In this document: piece by piece, positions 23,125 to 34,700 of the stretch
How positions within the stretch are numbered: the first letter of the stretch is position 1
How the letters are laid out: each line of letters opens with the position of its first letter
DNA from: Galerina marginata
Lineage: Eukaryota; Basidiomycota; Agaricomycetes; Agaricales; Galerinaceae
Reading direction: 5' to 3'
DNA: 64,000 bases
NCBI GenBank assembly: GCA_023014335.1
Contig: JAECYW010000001.1
Location: 4,452,206-4,516,205, forward strand
The notes under the pieces: generated by a model
The model's input: only the letters and a program-made list of their open reading frames with translations
The model's database searches: none
What the model was told of the DNA's origin: nothing
Program-made: the position numbers and the translations under genes

Positions 23125-25454
23125 ATGTCAACACCGGTGGAACACCTTGCTAGTGGTAAGTAGATCCAGCTCTGCACTGTACTGGCCGAAAGTCTAACCT
23201 GTCAAAGAAATTGCACTTGCAGAGGTTGAGCGAGACCGCTGCATGAAGATTTTGGAAGAGGCCGACAAAATTTATAACGAATTAGCTGGTGCTAAACCAC
23301 GCGCCAACCGCGGTAAGCATATTGATCGTCCCTTCACCAGTCAATGCCTAACAAGTATTATTCTTGGTTCCACAGGGCAAACCAAGGCAGCCTCCGACAA
23401 GAGGGTGGACGCCCTCCGCCAGTATACTTTAAGCGTTGAGCGCGTTGAAGAGCTCTTGGCTAAACAAGAGGTCAGTCTTCTACCGATTTTTATAAGTTCT
23501 ACGTTGAAGGCTGATGGCACAAATCACAGAATACTGTCCAAAAACGAGGTCTACCAGGCGGATCGACCACCACCAAGAGTTCACAAGTCGACGCTGACAC
23601 CCACGGAGAAAAGCGTACAAAGACCTCAAAGACCCAGGCGGTGAACCAGGTCCCAACTCAGGAGGAAGGTACGAAAACATATGTCACTTCTACCTCAATT
23701 CTATTCCTTCCTCACACCGTTACAGCAGGAGTCGGGAATGTTACCCCACCCGCAGGGGATGCTACGACGACTCAGAAAGAAGTCAATTGTGCGTCAAATC
23801 TCACCTCCTTACTTCTACCTCCACCTCACAATGCTACAGCGGGAGATTCCGTGTTACCGGCCGGAGGTGCTATGGAACCCCACAACCCTAAGGAGGGAGA
23901 TGCATCCACAGGTAAATATGAACATATTTCGATGTTTCAGACTGCGTCTAATTCCAAACTTCTAACCTGCTGATTCAGCGCTTACCGGCGGAACGGCTAA
24001 CGATGGTGCTTGTGGAGCAAAGGATGCCGGTAATTACTTTCGAATCTCTGCGTCACTCAGCATCTAATATACCGAGACAGAAAATGCTGCGGGAGGTGGC
24101 GGAACGGTGACTGGTCAGGTCGCTCCTGGGGAGATGAACATCGATCAAAGTACGTTGTTCTTAAATGTCAATCTAGTCAATTACTTACCAAGAACCCTTA
24201 GCCTCTAACAATGACGGAGGTCCAGCCCAAATCGCTGTGGGAGGTGGTGGAACGGCGACAGGTCAGGTCGCTCCTGGGGGGATGAATGGCGATCAAAGTA
24301 CGTTGTTTTTAAATATCAATCTAATCAACTACTCACCAAGAACCCTTAGCCTCCAACGATGATGGAAATCCAGCCCCTAAAGAAAAGAAAAAGAAGGGTG
24401 TGTTACCGTCTCTGTCGTTGTAAATGTCCTAACAACCCTCGGCTAGTCGCTAAGAATAAAGACGAGCCAGCAAAGGTTCCTTGGGAGGAATTGTCACAGG
24501 AGCAGCAGGAAAAGCTTACCGGTACGCGCCGTGTGTTCCAGACGTAACGATCTAACATACCCTACAGCGGATGGAAAGTTGGCGATAAAGGACTTCCATA
24601 AAGCCTTTGAAGCCTTTGGCTTTGATGACGCCGCAAAGCGCCTACGCCTGAGCAAGGAGGTCCTGAATCGCATCCAGACCGACCAAGCATACCTCCCAGA
24701 AGCGGCGACATCGTCAATGGAACTAGGGGAAGCAATCTTGCTTTCTAATCGTTCAAACTCACGTTGTCTCTTTCACCAGCGGAAGGATAAAAGCGGTAGC
24801 AATTACGATGGCCACAGTCAGGGGAGCGCGAAGTATTTCAAAATCCTTGGGGTCCCTGGACCACGGGTAATGAAGCTGAAGAAGTCGGATGCGAAAGAGC
24901 CAGACGAGGGTTTGTTGCACTGTGGGTGCGCCGTCGACTCCGCTCTGTGGGAGCTCATCTGGTGGAAGACTTGGTCGGTGACGTGCGACGTCGAGGGAGA
25001 ATTGGTGACTGAGTCGCTGTTGACTGATTTACCAAGTCCTCGCATGCGCTTGTTCATTATCACCGCCCTCGAGGCCCAAGGAATTCGTCTCGAAGACTTC
25101 TACACCGCTATTTCGAAGGACCAAACGGTGCGTAAGAACAAAATCGCTACGCTGAAGGATCGGCTCGTCAAATTGCTGGACAAGGTCAACGATTTGGATG
25201 GTGCCAAAGATGGAATGCAATACATCGTTGCCCGTGCGAATAGATTCAGAGATGAGGACGACGACGGTGCCGATGCCAGGAAAGAGGGAAAGGGTAAGGG
25301 CAAGAAGCGAAAAGTTGCGCAGGACGATGGAGACGATGACGACGATGGCAGCGAGACTGACGGTGATGCCAAGAAGAAGGGAAAGGCGAAGCAGAAGGCG
25401 TCAAAGAAAGAGACGAAGGGAGGCCCGAAGAAAAAGTCCAAGGTCTCGGAGTAG
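23125..25454 (+). CDS. 12-exon basic nuclear-type protein with duplicated exons (571 aa)
   Basis: Exons: 23125-23155, 23223-23312, 23376-23470, 23530-23668, 23726-23788, 23840-23911, 23979-24029, 24081-24149, 24202-24297, 24350-24397, 24447-24521 and 24568-25454, joining to 572 codons. Introns are 46-67 bp, most in phase 1. Residues 1-120 are charged (YTLSVERVEELLAKQE). Residues 120-250 are Gly/Thr-rich; exons 8 and 9 both encode GGGGT(V/A)TGQVAPG. The C-terminal exon has a compact domain (FHKAFEAFGFDDAAKRLRLS, LLHCGCAVDSALWELIWW) and a tail alternating Lys and Asp/Glu blocks (KGKGKKRKVAQDDGDDDDD), typical of nuclear proteins. It is the last gene before the right satellite arm. I do not recognise the family. 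Confidence 0.8.
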
Positions 25455-25593
25455 GGAAATCACTGGCTTAGCCTCCTTTGTACGTTCGAATATGATGGCT
25501 TTTTCCTTTTTTAACTTCAAAAGTCGGATCTGCGAGCAAACTAGGGATTTCAACTTGAAATTGACTCCAGATAGTCTGCAAGTACCATACTAC

Positions 25594-28500
25594 TACTGAA
25601 AGGTAAGTTACCACGCTTCACGCCAGGAATGGGTACCGTCCGTCTATTCCAGCAATTGAATTGTGGTGATTTTCCGTTTGCGCTGGGCGTGAAGGGTTAC
25701 ATATTACCTGATGTGGCATGAATTAGTGGACGACAGCTATTTGGGAAAAGAATCAGTCATATGTTTCTATAGTCAATGCAAGTGAACAGAAAAATACCAC
25801 CATGAAATCTGGAATAAGTACGGCGCTTATATTCCAGTTGTCAAATAGTCGCAAAATAAATAGACCCGGTGGGTACCGCACTATCCACGTAGGCTTTTTT
25901 AGATGACTGAATGAGCTGAAGGTTTCATTTCAGAATGAACTGAAAGGTAAGTCACCACGCTTTGCCCCAGGAATTGGTACCGTCCATCTATTCCAGCAAC
26001 GGAATTGTGGTGAATTTCAGTTTCAGCTGGGTGTGAAGAGTTACATATTACCTGATGTGGCATTAGTTAGTGGACGACGGCTATTTGGGAAGTCAATCAG
26101 TTCTATATTTCTATTTTGAATGCAAGTGAACGGAAAAATACCACCATGAGATCTTGAACAAGTACGGCGCTTATATTCCAGGCGCCAAATAGTCGTGAGA
26201 TTCCATCTGAGATCAATCCGGACAGTGCCGCATTACCCATGTAGGCTCCAATTGGCTGATTATCACCATCTAGATGCTCGAATGGGCTCAATGTTCCGTT
26301 TCTGAATGAACTGAGAGGTAATTCACCACGCTTCGCTGCAAGAATAGGAACTGTCCATCTATTCCAGCAACTAAATCGTGGTCAATTTCCGTTTCAGCTT
26401 TGTGTGAAAGGTAATACATTACCGGATATTGCTCTTGTTTGGAGATGGGGTATTTTTGAGGGATAAATCGGTATTACATGTCTATTGTTAATCCAGGCCA
26501 TCAGAAATACGCCACCATATACTCTTACATTGGTATGAAGCATATATCTCAGCAGCCAAAAGGTTGTGAAATTCAATTTCAAAACACCTGAACGGTACTG
26601 TTCTATCTATATAGCTCTAAATTAGCTTATTACCACCGTTCACCTTCCCGAACTGGCTAAAGGTTCCATTTCAGAATGAACTGAAAAGTAATTTACCACG
26701 CTTCGCTGCAGGAATGGGAACCGTCTGTCTATTCCAGTGACTGAATTGTAGTGAATTTCCGTTTCAGCTGGGTGTGAAAGGTTATATATTACCTGATCTG
26801 TCCATAATTAGTGGAGAAAGATTCCTTCGGAAATTTATCAGTCGTATACTTCTATTGTGAACGCAAGTGAACGGAAAAATACTACCGTGAGATCTAGAAT
26901 AAGTACGGCGCCTATTTCCCAGCAGCCAAACAGTGGTAAAATTCGATTTCAATGACGCCAGACGTGTAATGCACTACCATTGTACCCCGTAATTCGTTGA
27001 TCACCGCGATTGATGTCCCCGAACGGGCCAGGAAATTCCATTTCGGTTTCAACTGCATGGTAATCCAGCGCGTTCGTCATAGGAATAAGTACTATTTAGA
27101 TTCGTCAATTCCAGCGACTAAATCGTGGTGAATTTCAGTTTCAGTTTTGTGTGAATGGTTGTCAATCTCCATTTCAAATTACTCGAAGGGTACTGCACTA
27201 CCTTTCCTGTCTTTAATTGGTTAATCGTCCCGATTGATGTCACCAAATGCCTATTCATCTTGCGGTGAATGGTTATATATTTCTTGATCCGGCTCTAATT
27301 AGTCGACGAAGTCTAGTTTGGGCGTAAATCTGGCGTATTTGTCCATTGTGAATGCAAGTGAACGGCAAAATACCACTGTAAAATCAAGAATAAGTCTGGC
27401 GCTTATAGTCCGCCAGCTAAACAGTCATAGAATTCCATTACAAAACCCCCAAAGGGTACTGTACTACTTATCTAAGCTGTATTTAGCTTCTCCAACTCGT
27501 GAAAAGCGTCGGAATGGGCGAGAAATTCCATTTCAAATTAAACTGAAAGGTAATTCACCACCTTCGTCGAAGGATTGGGTGCTGCTCGTCTACTTCAGCA
27601 ATTATATTGTTCTGTATTTCCGTTTCAGATTGCACTGAATGGTTATATCTTGCTTGACCTGGTTCCAATTAGTAGAGGAAGGTTATTTGGGGCTCGGATC
27701 CGTCATATATTTCCATTGTGAATCCGAGTGAACGGAAGAATATCACCGGGAGACCCAGAATAAGTATGACACTTATGATCTGGTGGCCAAACAGTCGTAG
27801 AATTCTATTACGAAGATCCCCAAAGCGTACTGCACCACCCATCCAGTCTTTAATTAGCTAGCCCCCACCGTTCAGATGGCCGAACTGCTTAAAATTTCCA
27901 TTTCGGATTGAACTGAATAGTAAATTCACCACCTTCGTCGAAGGAATGGGTATTGTTTGTCCATTCCAACGATTATATCGAGGTGTATTTCTGTTTCAGA
28001 TCGCGGCGAATGGTTATGTATTTCCTGATCTATCTCTAATTAGTAGATGAAGATTATTTGGGGCATGAATCCGTCCCATTTTTCCGTTGTGAATCGAAGT
28101 GAACGGAACAATTTCACCGTGAGGTCCAAAATAAGAAGGGCGCTTATGTTCCAGTGGCAAACAGTCATAGAATTCTATTACGGAGACCCCCGAAGTGTAC
28201 TGCACCACCCAACCAGTCTTTAATTAGCTTGCATCCACCGTTCAGATGGCCAAACTGCTTGAACATTCCATTTTGGATTCAATTGAATAGTAATTCACCA
28301 CCTTCGTCGAGGGAATGGGTACCGTCTGTCCATTTCAGCAATTATATTGTGGTGTATTTCCGTTAAAGCTTGCTATAGATGGTTATATATATCTTAATTC
28401 AGTTTTAATTCGTAATGGAAGGGCAGTTAGGGCATAATTCCGTCCTATATTTCCGTTGTGAATTTGAGTGAACGGAAAAATACCACCGTGAGATCCAGAA

Positions 28501-29215
28501 TATGTACGGCGCTTATATTCCGGTCCCAGACAGTCATAGAATTCCATTACAGAACTTCCGATGGGTACTGCCCTACCCATCTACGGTATAATTAGTCAAT
28601 CCACCTTGTGCAAATCCTCGGAATGGGCAAGACATTCCATTTCAAAGTGAACTGAAATGTCATTCACCACCTTCGTCGAATGAAACGGGTACTTTTCGTC
28701 TAATTGGTCAAGTAAATCGTGTTAAATTTCCATTTCAGCTCTTCCGTCAAGGGTTATAGATCGCTTATGAATCCAGGTTAAATGAAATCCACCACCTTAT
28801 GATCTGAAATCGGTCTGGTGTTTATATTTTAGTGGTCAAATGGGCGTGAAATTCCATTTAAAATCCACCTGAACGGTTCCGTGACACTTCTTTAATTTTA
28901 AATCGTCGAGCCCCTCAATTTACATCCACTAAACTCCCAAGATTTCTACTTGGACTTGATCTGAAAGGTAATCTGCTACCCTTGTCGTAAGAATAGGTGC
29001 ACAATTCCGTTTCGGCCCAATCCTAACAGTTGTGTACTACCTTTCTAAGCTTTATTTAGTAGAAGTGGCTAGTCTGTTCCTGATACGGTCGTCAATTTCC
29101 ATTTGGAATCCAGGCAAAAAGAAATGTACCACCGTCTTTATCTGAATGTGGTGCGTGTCTTATATTTCAGTGGACGAACTGTCCTGAAATTCCGTTTGAA
29201 ATTGATACTGTGCCA
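25594..29215 (-). repeat. right-arm satellite array, inverted relative to left
   Basis: The reverse complement shows the same monomer family as the left arm (for example CAGCTGAAACGGAAATTCAC and ACCTTTCA). The block AACTGAAAGGTAAnTnACCACGCTT recurs near 25598, 25945, 26307 and 26677, giving a higher-order period of about 350-370 bp, matching the left arm. Units diverge towards 29.2 kb. No gene was found within; the many frames of 60-106 codons are repeat by-products. Confidence 0.85.
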
Positions 29216-29259
29216 TGTATTGCCTTGCTATGCTCTCGTAAATGGTAGGCAGGAACGAA

Positions 29260-29823
29260 CTATGCATAAATACGTCCAAGGCTGGCCCAATAAATTGTGT
29301 AGAAATAGAAATTCCTGACAAGTAGTACTTGCAAATGGTGTCTAGATTCCATTCCAATAAGGCGACGGATGTCAGATGATGGGTTCCCAATCATGTGATA
29401 CATGGGAACCGTGGTTGATGGGCCAGCGGGCTGACCTTGTTTCCATCGATTTGGCGTACCCGTCAAGAACACCCAGAGAACGGGCTGCTGTCCCTTTTTT
29501 TGCTTGGGCGACGAGGTTTCTGTCTTGTTTAGGTTATTGGCCACATCATTAGCTGTCCTTTTCTTCTGCTTCTGTATTTGATCCTGTTGCAGTTTTTCTG
29601 CGTAGTCAAGATGCGCTTTGTTATTCTTGTCTATAATCCAGAGTTCTGCAGGAGTTTCGGGTGAAGTTTCAAACATGTCTACTTTTATTTCGAGGGCGCG
29701 GTGCCAGGTGATGGCAAAGTCCGGGTTTTCTTTTTTCAGCGTATAGTAATTTTTTATGGTCCGGTTTCGTAGTTCGGATACGGCATTTTCATCAATAAGA
29801 CCTTCATAACGTAGCTCAGTCAT
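29260..29823 (-). CDS. uncharacterised Lys-rich ORF in right arm (187 aa)
   Basis: One frame from the ATG at 29823. Residues 1-80 look like a genuine folded segment (NAVSELRNRTIKNYYTLKKE, FAITWHRALEIKVDMFE, TPAELWIIDKNN). A Gln/Lys coil follows, then a Lys-rich linker, and then residues encoded by the 86-bp repeat (GTPNRWKQGQPAG). The last 40 residues run into satellite-flanking sequence and are doubtful. It occupies the position that in the left arm holds the spacer and protease gene, on the opposite strand relative to the arm. It may be the remnant of another element gene. No family was recognised. Confidence 0.4.
   Translation of the reverse strand: MTELRYEGLIDENAVSELRNRTIKNYYTLKKENPDFAITWHRALEIKVDMFETSPETPAELWIIDKNNKAHLDYAEKLQQDQIQKQKKRTANDVANNLNKTETSSPKQKKGQQPVLWVFLTGTPNRWKQGQPAGPSTTVPMYHMIGNPSSDIRRLIGMESRHHLQVLLVRNFYFYTIYWASLGRIYA
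29389..29474 (-). repeat. 86-bp inverted repeat, right copy
   Basis: Partner of 9589-9674 (about 77 of 86 bases equal by my count). On the plus strand the frame used by the left-arm protease contains a stop here, so only the opposite-strand frame is open. Confidence 0.8.
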
Positions 29824-29866
29824 TTTGTTGAGAATCTCTAGTTCTCGAAACTCTTGTCTTAGATAT

Positions 29867-30039
29867 CCTATCCTACATTGGCTCGTTGTAGGCGTACGAC
29901 TGAAGCACGCCCCTTCGTCATCAAATTCAACCCCTTTCTACCGCTCATCGGACTTTTCTCGTTATGTGTCTACAACAGCAGGACGGGTGGAACTGGGAGT
30001 TGAAGTTGAAGCGGCAGAAGCGGGTGTGTTGAAGTCTCG
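29867..30039 (-). repeat. right terminal inverted repeat
   Basis: Inverted partner of 8067-8233. It begins CCTATCCTACATTGGCTCG and ends GTTGAAGTCTCG at 30039. The next bases (AACAATACC) share nothing with the left flank. Confidence 0.75.
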
Positions 30040-30311
30040 AACAATACCAGCTAAGTAGCTACTAAGGGACACAGTTGAAGCACAGGTGATAATGTTTATT
30101 TGGGAAACATAAGGCCAATCTGTCCAGTCCGATCTCATAGTTCATCCGATTCCCCCCCTGACCTGTAGGAAAAGTGGGAGGTTGACAGAATGAAATTCAG
30201 AATAAGACTAAGAGGCGGACAAGGATACGTGAAGGGGTCTGATTGCGACAGACGAGAGTAAGAAGATAAGATAAGACCGGAACAGGTACGTAAAGGGGGG
30301 ATACCAAAATG

Positions 30312-31417
30312 TTACGAGAGCCAGCCAACATTCAATCCTGAGATACGATTGAAGTTCAAATTAGAGTAGCCCAAATACAGCATTTCCTGTGAGGAGCCAC
30401 TTACATCTTGCGAGATCCCTTTCTTCTCTAACATAAGCCTCAGCATTGCCAATTCGTCCTCCGCATCTTTAGCCCTAGTCTCGGCTTCTCGAGCTCTTTC
30501 CTCCGCTTCTTGTCTCCCTCGCATTTCAGCTCCGAGTTGATCTTGAATCTCTAGCTCCCTGCGCTCTTTTCCTGCAACCTTGGGTACGAATGGGTTCAAG
30601 ATCTGGGAATAGACGAGAGAGTACGCACAGCTGTCTCGAAGGCCTGTAGATCGGAATGAAAGGTGTCAAGAATGGGCTGCAGTTCTACGTCCTCAGCCTG
30701 CTGGTATAAACGGATGTAGCCCTTCCAAGTGCCGTGGCGACTCCCTTTTGCAGCTGCCTTTCGAGCGTATTTGATTTCCAGCAAATTGAGTAAAAGGCCA
30801 GAGTACCAATAACAATTTACTGAAAGTAGGCGATAATGCATCATGCTGGTATGGAGGGTCGCAGCAAGAACAGCGACCTCATACAGGAATGGGCCTGTGT
30901 TTTCCTCGAATGAAAGGTGCAGCATAGTATGCTCTCCGGAGCGTGAGGATTCTCCACAAGGTGTGACAATATCTAAGGCATCGCGTTCCTTCGGAAGGGA
31001 ATCCGAGGACGATGACTCGGAGGAATGGGGTGACGATGGTGAAGGTGAGATTGAGGGAGATCGTGCCGAAGAATGGAATCGAGGTGATATCCAGGACAAA
31101 GGTGAGTTTTTCTGGCGAGGCAGAGTTGTGTCTGACTGGGTGGTATGAGTTGGAGGAACTGGTCCGGTGGTGGTCGAGCCTGGCCGTCGCTCGAAGTATA
31201 CATAGCCCAGAACCCCATGGCGATCCTTGTGTGTGACTCTCAACGCTTCGTGCTCAGACCGGTTTTGCAGATTCTTCATAAGCTTAGCGCCTACTACTCG
31301 TAACGCCTGCATTTCTTCTTTCGTCTCATACCTAGCTTGAAGATATCGGGAATATGCCACTACCGGAATTGGGTCCGAGCTCTCGAGCTCAAAGTGAGTG
31401 GTGGTTTGGGAAGTCAT
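30312..31417 (-). CDS. basidiomycete-expanded 'NCYWY' family protein (about 359 aa)
   Basis: The best start is the ATG at 31417 (MTSQTTTHFELE). The first exon runs to 30629, and a second (30602-30312) adds a charged coiled coil (EAEERAREAETRAKDAEDEL). The conserved core is GPFLYEVAVLAATLHTSMMH, then YRLLSVNCYWYSGLLLNLLE and GTWKGYIRLYQQ. I recognise this as a large, uncharacterised Agaricomycete family whose hallmark is a short 'NxCYW' motif between two helices. A Ser/Pro-rich stretch (residues 110-160) precedes the core. The implied intron (30603-30628) is only 26 bp, below the usual minimum, so the exon junction is uncertain. The gene lies 270 bp from the proposed right end of the element and is outside it. 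Confidence 0.65.
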
Positions 31418-31763
31418 CCTGAGAATGCGAAGCAAAGGCTGGAAAAACGAAGACCACGAAAGTTTGAGTCGCATTTCAAGGAGGGGGTGCGACCAGTCTT
31501 AATGGAAAATGACAACGCCCACCACACGCCGTTGAGGCATGTTCAATCAATTACAGGCGTATTTTACACGTGACCTTGACGCACTGTGTGAACTGTAGCT
31601 TTCGCCGTTTCAAGGAATTTCCACAATCAGTCAGAATCTAACTGGGAGTTTTGCCATTCCGTGCCTCGTGCTTTCGGCACACTGCCGTTCTTTCCTCGGC
31701 CCAGGTTCATCTAAGTATACCCTGCGGACCTCAAACCCTTCTTCCAGTTCGCTCCCTGACAGC
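31418..31763. promoter_or_regulatory. divergent intergenic region
   Basis: About 350 bp between the minus-strand NCYWY-family gene and the plus-strand zinc-finger gene. No obvious TATA box was found. Confidence 0.35.
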
Positions 31764-34700
31764 ATGGAGGTCTCTCCTCCTAGGCAGCAACCTGCGACTG
31801 CCACGACAATGACGGCTGCTGAGCTGGCCTCTGCGTCTCTTAGGCCACCCACTCACCCACCCATACTAGCGCCAACTCTAATCAGACTTTAAACGCCAAC
31901 CTCGCCGCCTTGCTTGTGGATTCGTATCGCGAGGCTGACCCCTTGCGCGACCTCGCACAGATCAGGAAAAGGCAGAGCACATCCACCACGTCCTCACTCT
32001 TTAGCCAAATCCGCAAGCACCACCACACCTCCACCTTCTTCAACGGCGGGCACGACATCTGGTGGCGGCAGTGCGGGAGGCACCAACGGCGATCAGGCAT
32101 CTCCTACGACCACACAGCACGCGCAGGGGCAGCAGCTCAAGCTGGTCATCAAGAGGTACAAGGGATCACTAGCCTGCACAGAGTCCACACGCAAGGAGGC
32201 GGAGGCACGCAGGCAGCTCGCCGTCGACGGTTGGCGTGAGCTCGAGGACTACTTGGCTACGCTGAACATCCACGCGCGGGACGCACGCACCATCTTCGCC
32301 CTAACTCTTATCTCCGATTCCACCACCACGAACGGATCACCCTCTTACACCCACCCACACTACGACTCCATGGCGATGCCCACGCTGCCTCTGCGCCTCA
32401 ATCCATCTGCAGCTGCGCCTTCTCGGCACCAGACCTCGTCCTAGTCAGGCTGGACCCAAATCGAACCCCAATCCTCTTCCACCTGTCCTCGGCGCGCAGA
32501 CACCACAGATGCCTAGCATGGACAGGCTGTACAGCGCCGCCCAGCCCTCCTCCAAGCGATCCCGTGCTTCTCTCGAAGATCAACGCGGGAGGGAGACACA
32601 CACTGCGTATTCAGAGTCGGTATGTCCTTCTTTCTTCCCCATCTGTCGTTCCGATCGGAAGCTGATCGTTTCGTTGATTTCCTTTTCCAATTTGCTCGTC
32701 ATTTCTTTACTCGTACTGTGAGTTTACGTTGTTCTATTTCTTCATTTACTCTGGACTTACGCCACCTCAACTCAGGTAGTATCCTCCTATCCAACAGCAC
32801 CTACAACACCCCGATTACCGTCAACAAGTCGTAAGCTCACCTCAAGCCCTCCGTCTCCCCGACTCCCAATCCCAATCCACCCAATCCCTCTCGTCCTCCC
32901 AATCCCAACAAACCCGCATAATCGACAGGAAATACCGCTCCTCCTCATCCGCCGCCATCGGGCATGGACATACCCATTCGCACTCGCACTCGCATTCCTC
33001 AGGAGGCCTACACCACGCGCACACGCACCCCGGTCACGCGCAGGGCCACTCTCGCTCAGACAGCCACTCCAGTGCGAGCTCGATGGACGTCGACGAGATG
33101 CTCATCAAAGCTACTACCGCAGATGAGGCAGCTGCGAACGGGGGTCTACCAGGAGTGAACGGCTACCCGCATCCGCATCAGCTGTCGCAGCAGCAGTTGC
33201 AGATGATGCATCAGCAACAACAACAGCAGCAGCACCAGCTCGCAGCGGGAGGGAGGAGACGCGGGGATTCGGCGATGGGGATGGACGATTCGCCCCGTTT
33301 GTCGGTTAACACTGCTCAGCCTAACTCGGGCTCGAATCCATATCCACCTCAAAGCTACCCCGCGAACCAGTCGACGCCTCTACGCGCTCAGCCGTCTCAG
33401 TCCCCCGGGCAAGGGCAGGGGCAGGGGCAGCAGAACCACGTATACACGACGCATGTGTTCGCGCCCGTCGTTACTGGTGCACCGACGAAGAAGACCAAGT
33501 TTCCCAACTTGGTGTCGGTGTCGATGGGTGCGGGTGGTGCGGGTGCGGGTCAGCCTGGTGCGCTGAGTCCTGGTGTGTCTGGGCAGGCGGCGCAGGGTGT
33601 TGTTGCTGCGCAGAGTGTTGGTGTTTCTGGTGAGTTTTTTCTTCGATGTTTCGTTTCTTTCTTTTTTGCTTTTGTTTTTCGACTCCTTTTCTTGTTCGCG
33701 TTCGCATTTGCTTTATTTTATTTTGTATTTTCACACTTATTTTCTTTCCTGGATTTCATCCACCTTATCCTGTTTCGTTTCCTTCTTCTCTCTGCGTAAC
33801 ACTTTTACGACTTTGGGTCTAGCTCGATCCCGATTTTTATCTTTTATCTTGGTCTGCATTTTTTCGTCTTATCCTCTTGGAGTTTTAATTTGCGCTCGCC
33901 ATCGTCTCTTCTCCTTCTTCTGGTTCATATTGTATTTTTGTCTTCGCGTGGAGCGGGGGGGAGCCAGAGTGGGGAAGTAAACTTCCCCGACATGACCGCC
34001 CCACCCAGCGCCTTCTTTCGCCTTTCCTTTTCGGACACCTTCCTTGTCCACAGATCTTCCTACCCGCGTGCGCGTGCGACGTACGGCGTGCCAAGAGCGT
34101 CGGCTGTCCTGTCCGGCTCTCGGTTCTCGGGCGTCGTTCAGGCGGGGTTACCCGCCGCTTGGGTCGCTTCAGCCGCTTGATTTGACTTGTTCAGCTCATT
34201 CAGTTGTTCTTCTGATCGGGATCCGGTGTCGGGTGTCGGTTGCCTCTTTCTTCTTCCTTCTTTCGTCTTCCTCTTGTTGGTTGCGACCGTGCAGGGTGTC
34301 GTCGGCTGTTGATCCATGTCGGTTCCTACCCCGCCCCTCTTTATCCCGATTTGGATAGATGACGCGTGCGTATTTGGTTTAGACCGTTGCGTAGGGAGAG
34401 GAGCCCAGTTACGCGGCGGGGCGGCGGTGGGAGCCTAAGGGGCGCTTCTCCTTTTTCTGCGATATTCTGCTCCTGAGTGCGTTGGCTCAGGTTTCGAGCC
34501 ACTCCTTACTCCTCCGCCTATTTTTTTTCTTTCTTTTTTTTCGACTTGGTTTTTTTCGTGGTTTCTCTACGTGACACCGTGGGCGGGCTTCTTTTTCACA
34601 TCATCACTCATCACGTCCGCTGTCTCACTTTCTTTTGCTCTCATCACGTTGCATGGCGCTCGGCGTCCGACGTGAGCCGACTCTGCTCTTTCCGTTTTGC

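Larger units (their letters stand above)
8067..30039. mobile_element. proposed ~22-kb KDZ-type transposon with satellite arms
   Basis: The outer ends match as inverted repeats (8067-8233 against 29867-30039), both starting CGAGACTTCAACAC when read inwards. A second inverted pair of 86 bp lies inside them (9589-9674 and 29389-29474). Inside that, arrays of the same ~91-bp satellite run in opposite orientation (about 9.7-13.9 and 25.6-29.2 kb). The centre (14.0-25.5 kb) holds six genes with clean introns, including a 937-aa KDZ-class transposase. KDZ elements are DNA transposons common in Agaricomycetes and some carry passenger genes. The immediate flanks (CTCACAG on the left, AACAATA on the right) show no target-site duplication. 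An old insertion, or a palindromic subtelomere rearrangement, is therefore also possible. Confidence 0.6.

Noticed and set aside
25100..25441. 113-aa hydrophobic minus-strand ORF
   Set aside because: Antisense of the Lys/Asp-rich tail of the 12-exon gene, hence the false membrane-like Phe/Ser composition.
14033..25454. TET/JBP oxygenase, known to travel with some basidiomycete KDZ elements
   Set aside because: No oxygenase-type His-x-Asp motif or similar domain was found in any of the six genes.
8067..30039. Starship or Helitron
   Set aside because: No tyrosine recombinase (DUF3435) and no Rep/helicase were seen; the transposase is KDZ-class with inverted ends.
8050..30050. Target-site duplication at the element ends
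   Set aside because: Flanks CTCACAG and AACAATA do not match, so none is claimed.
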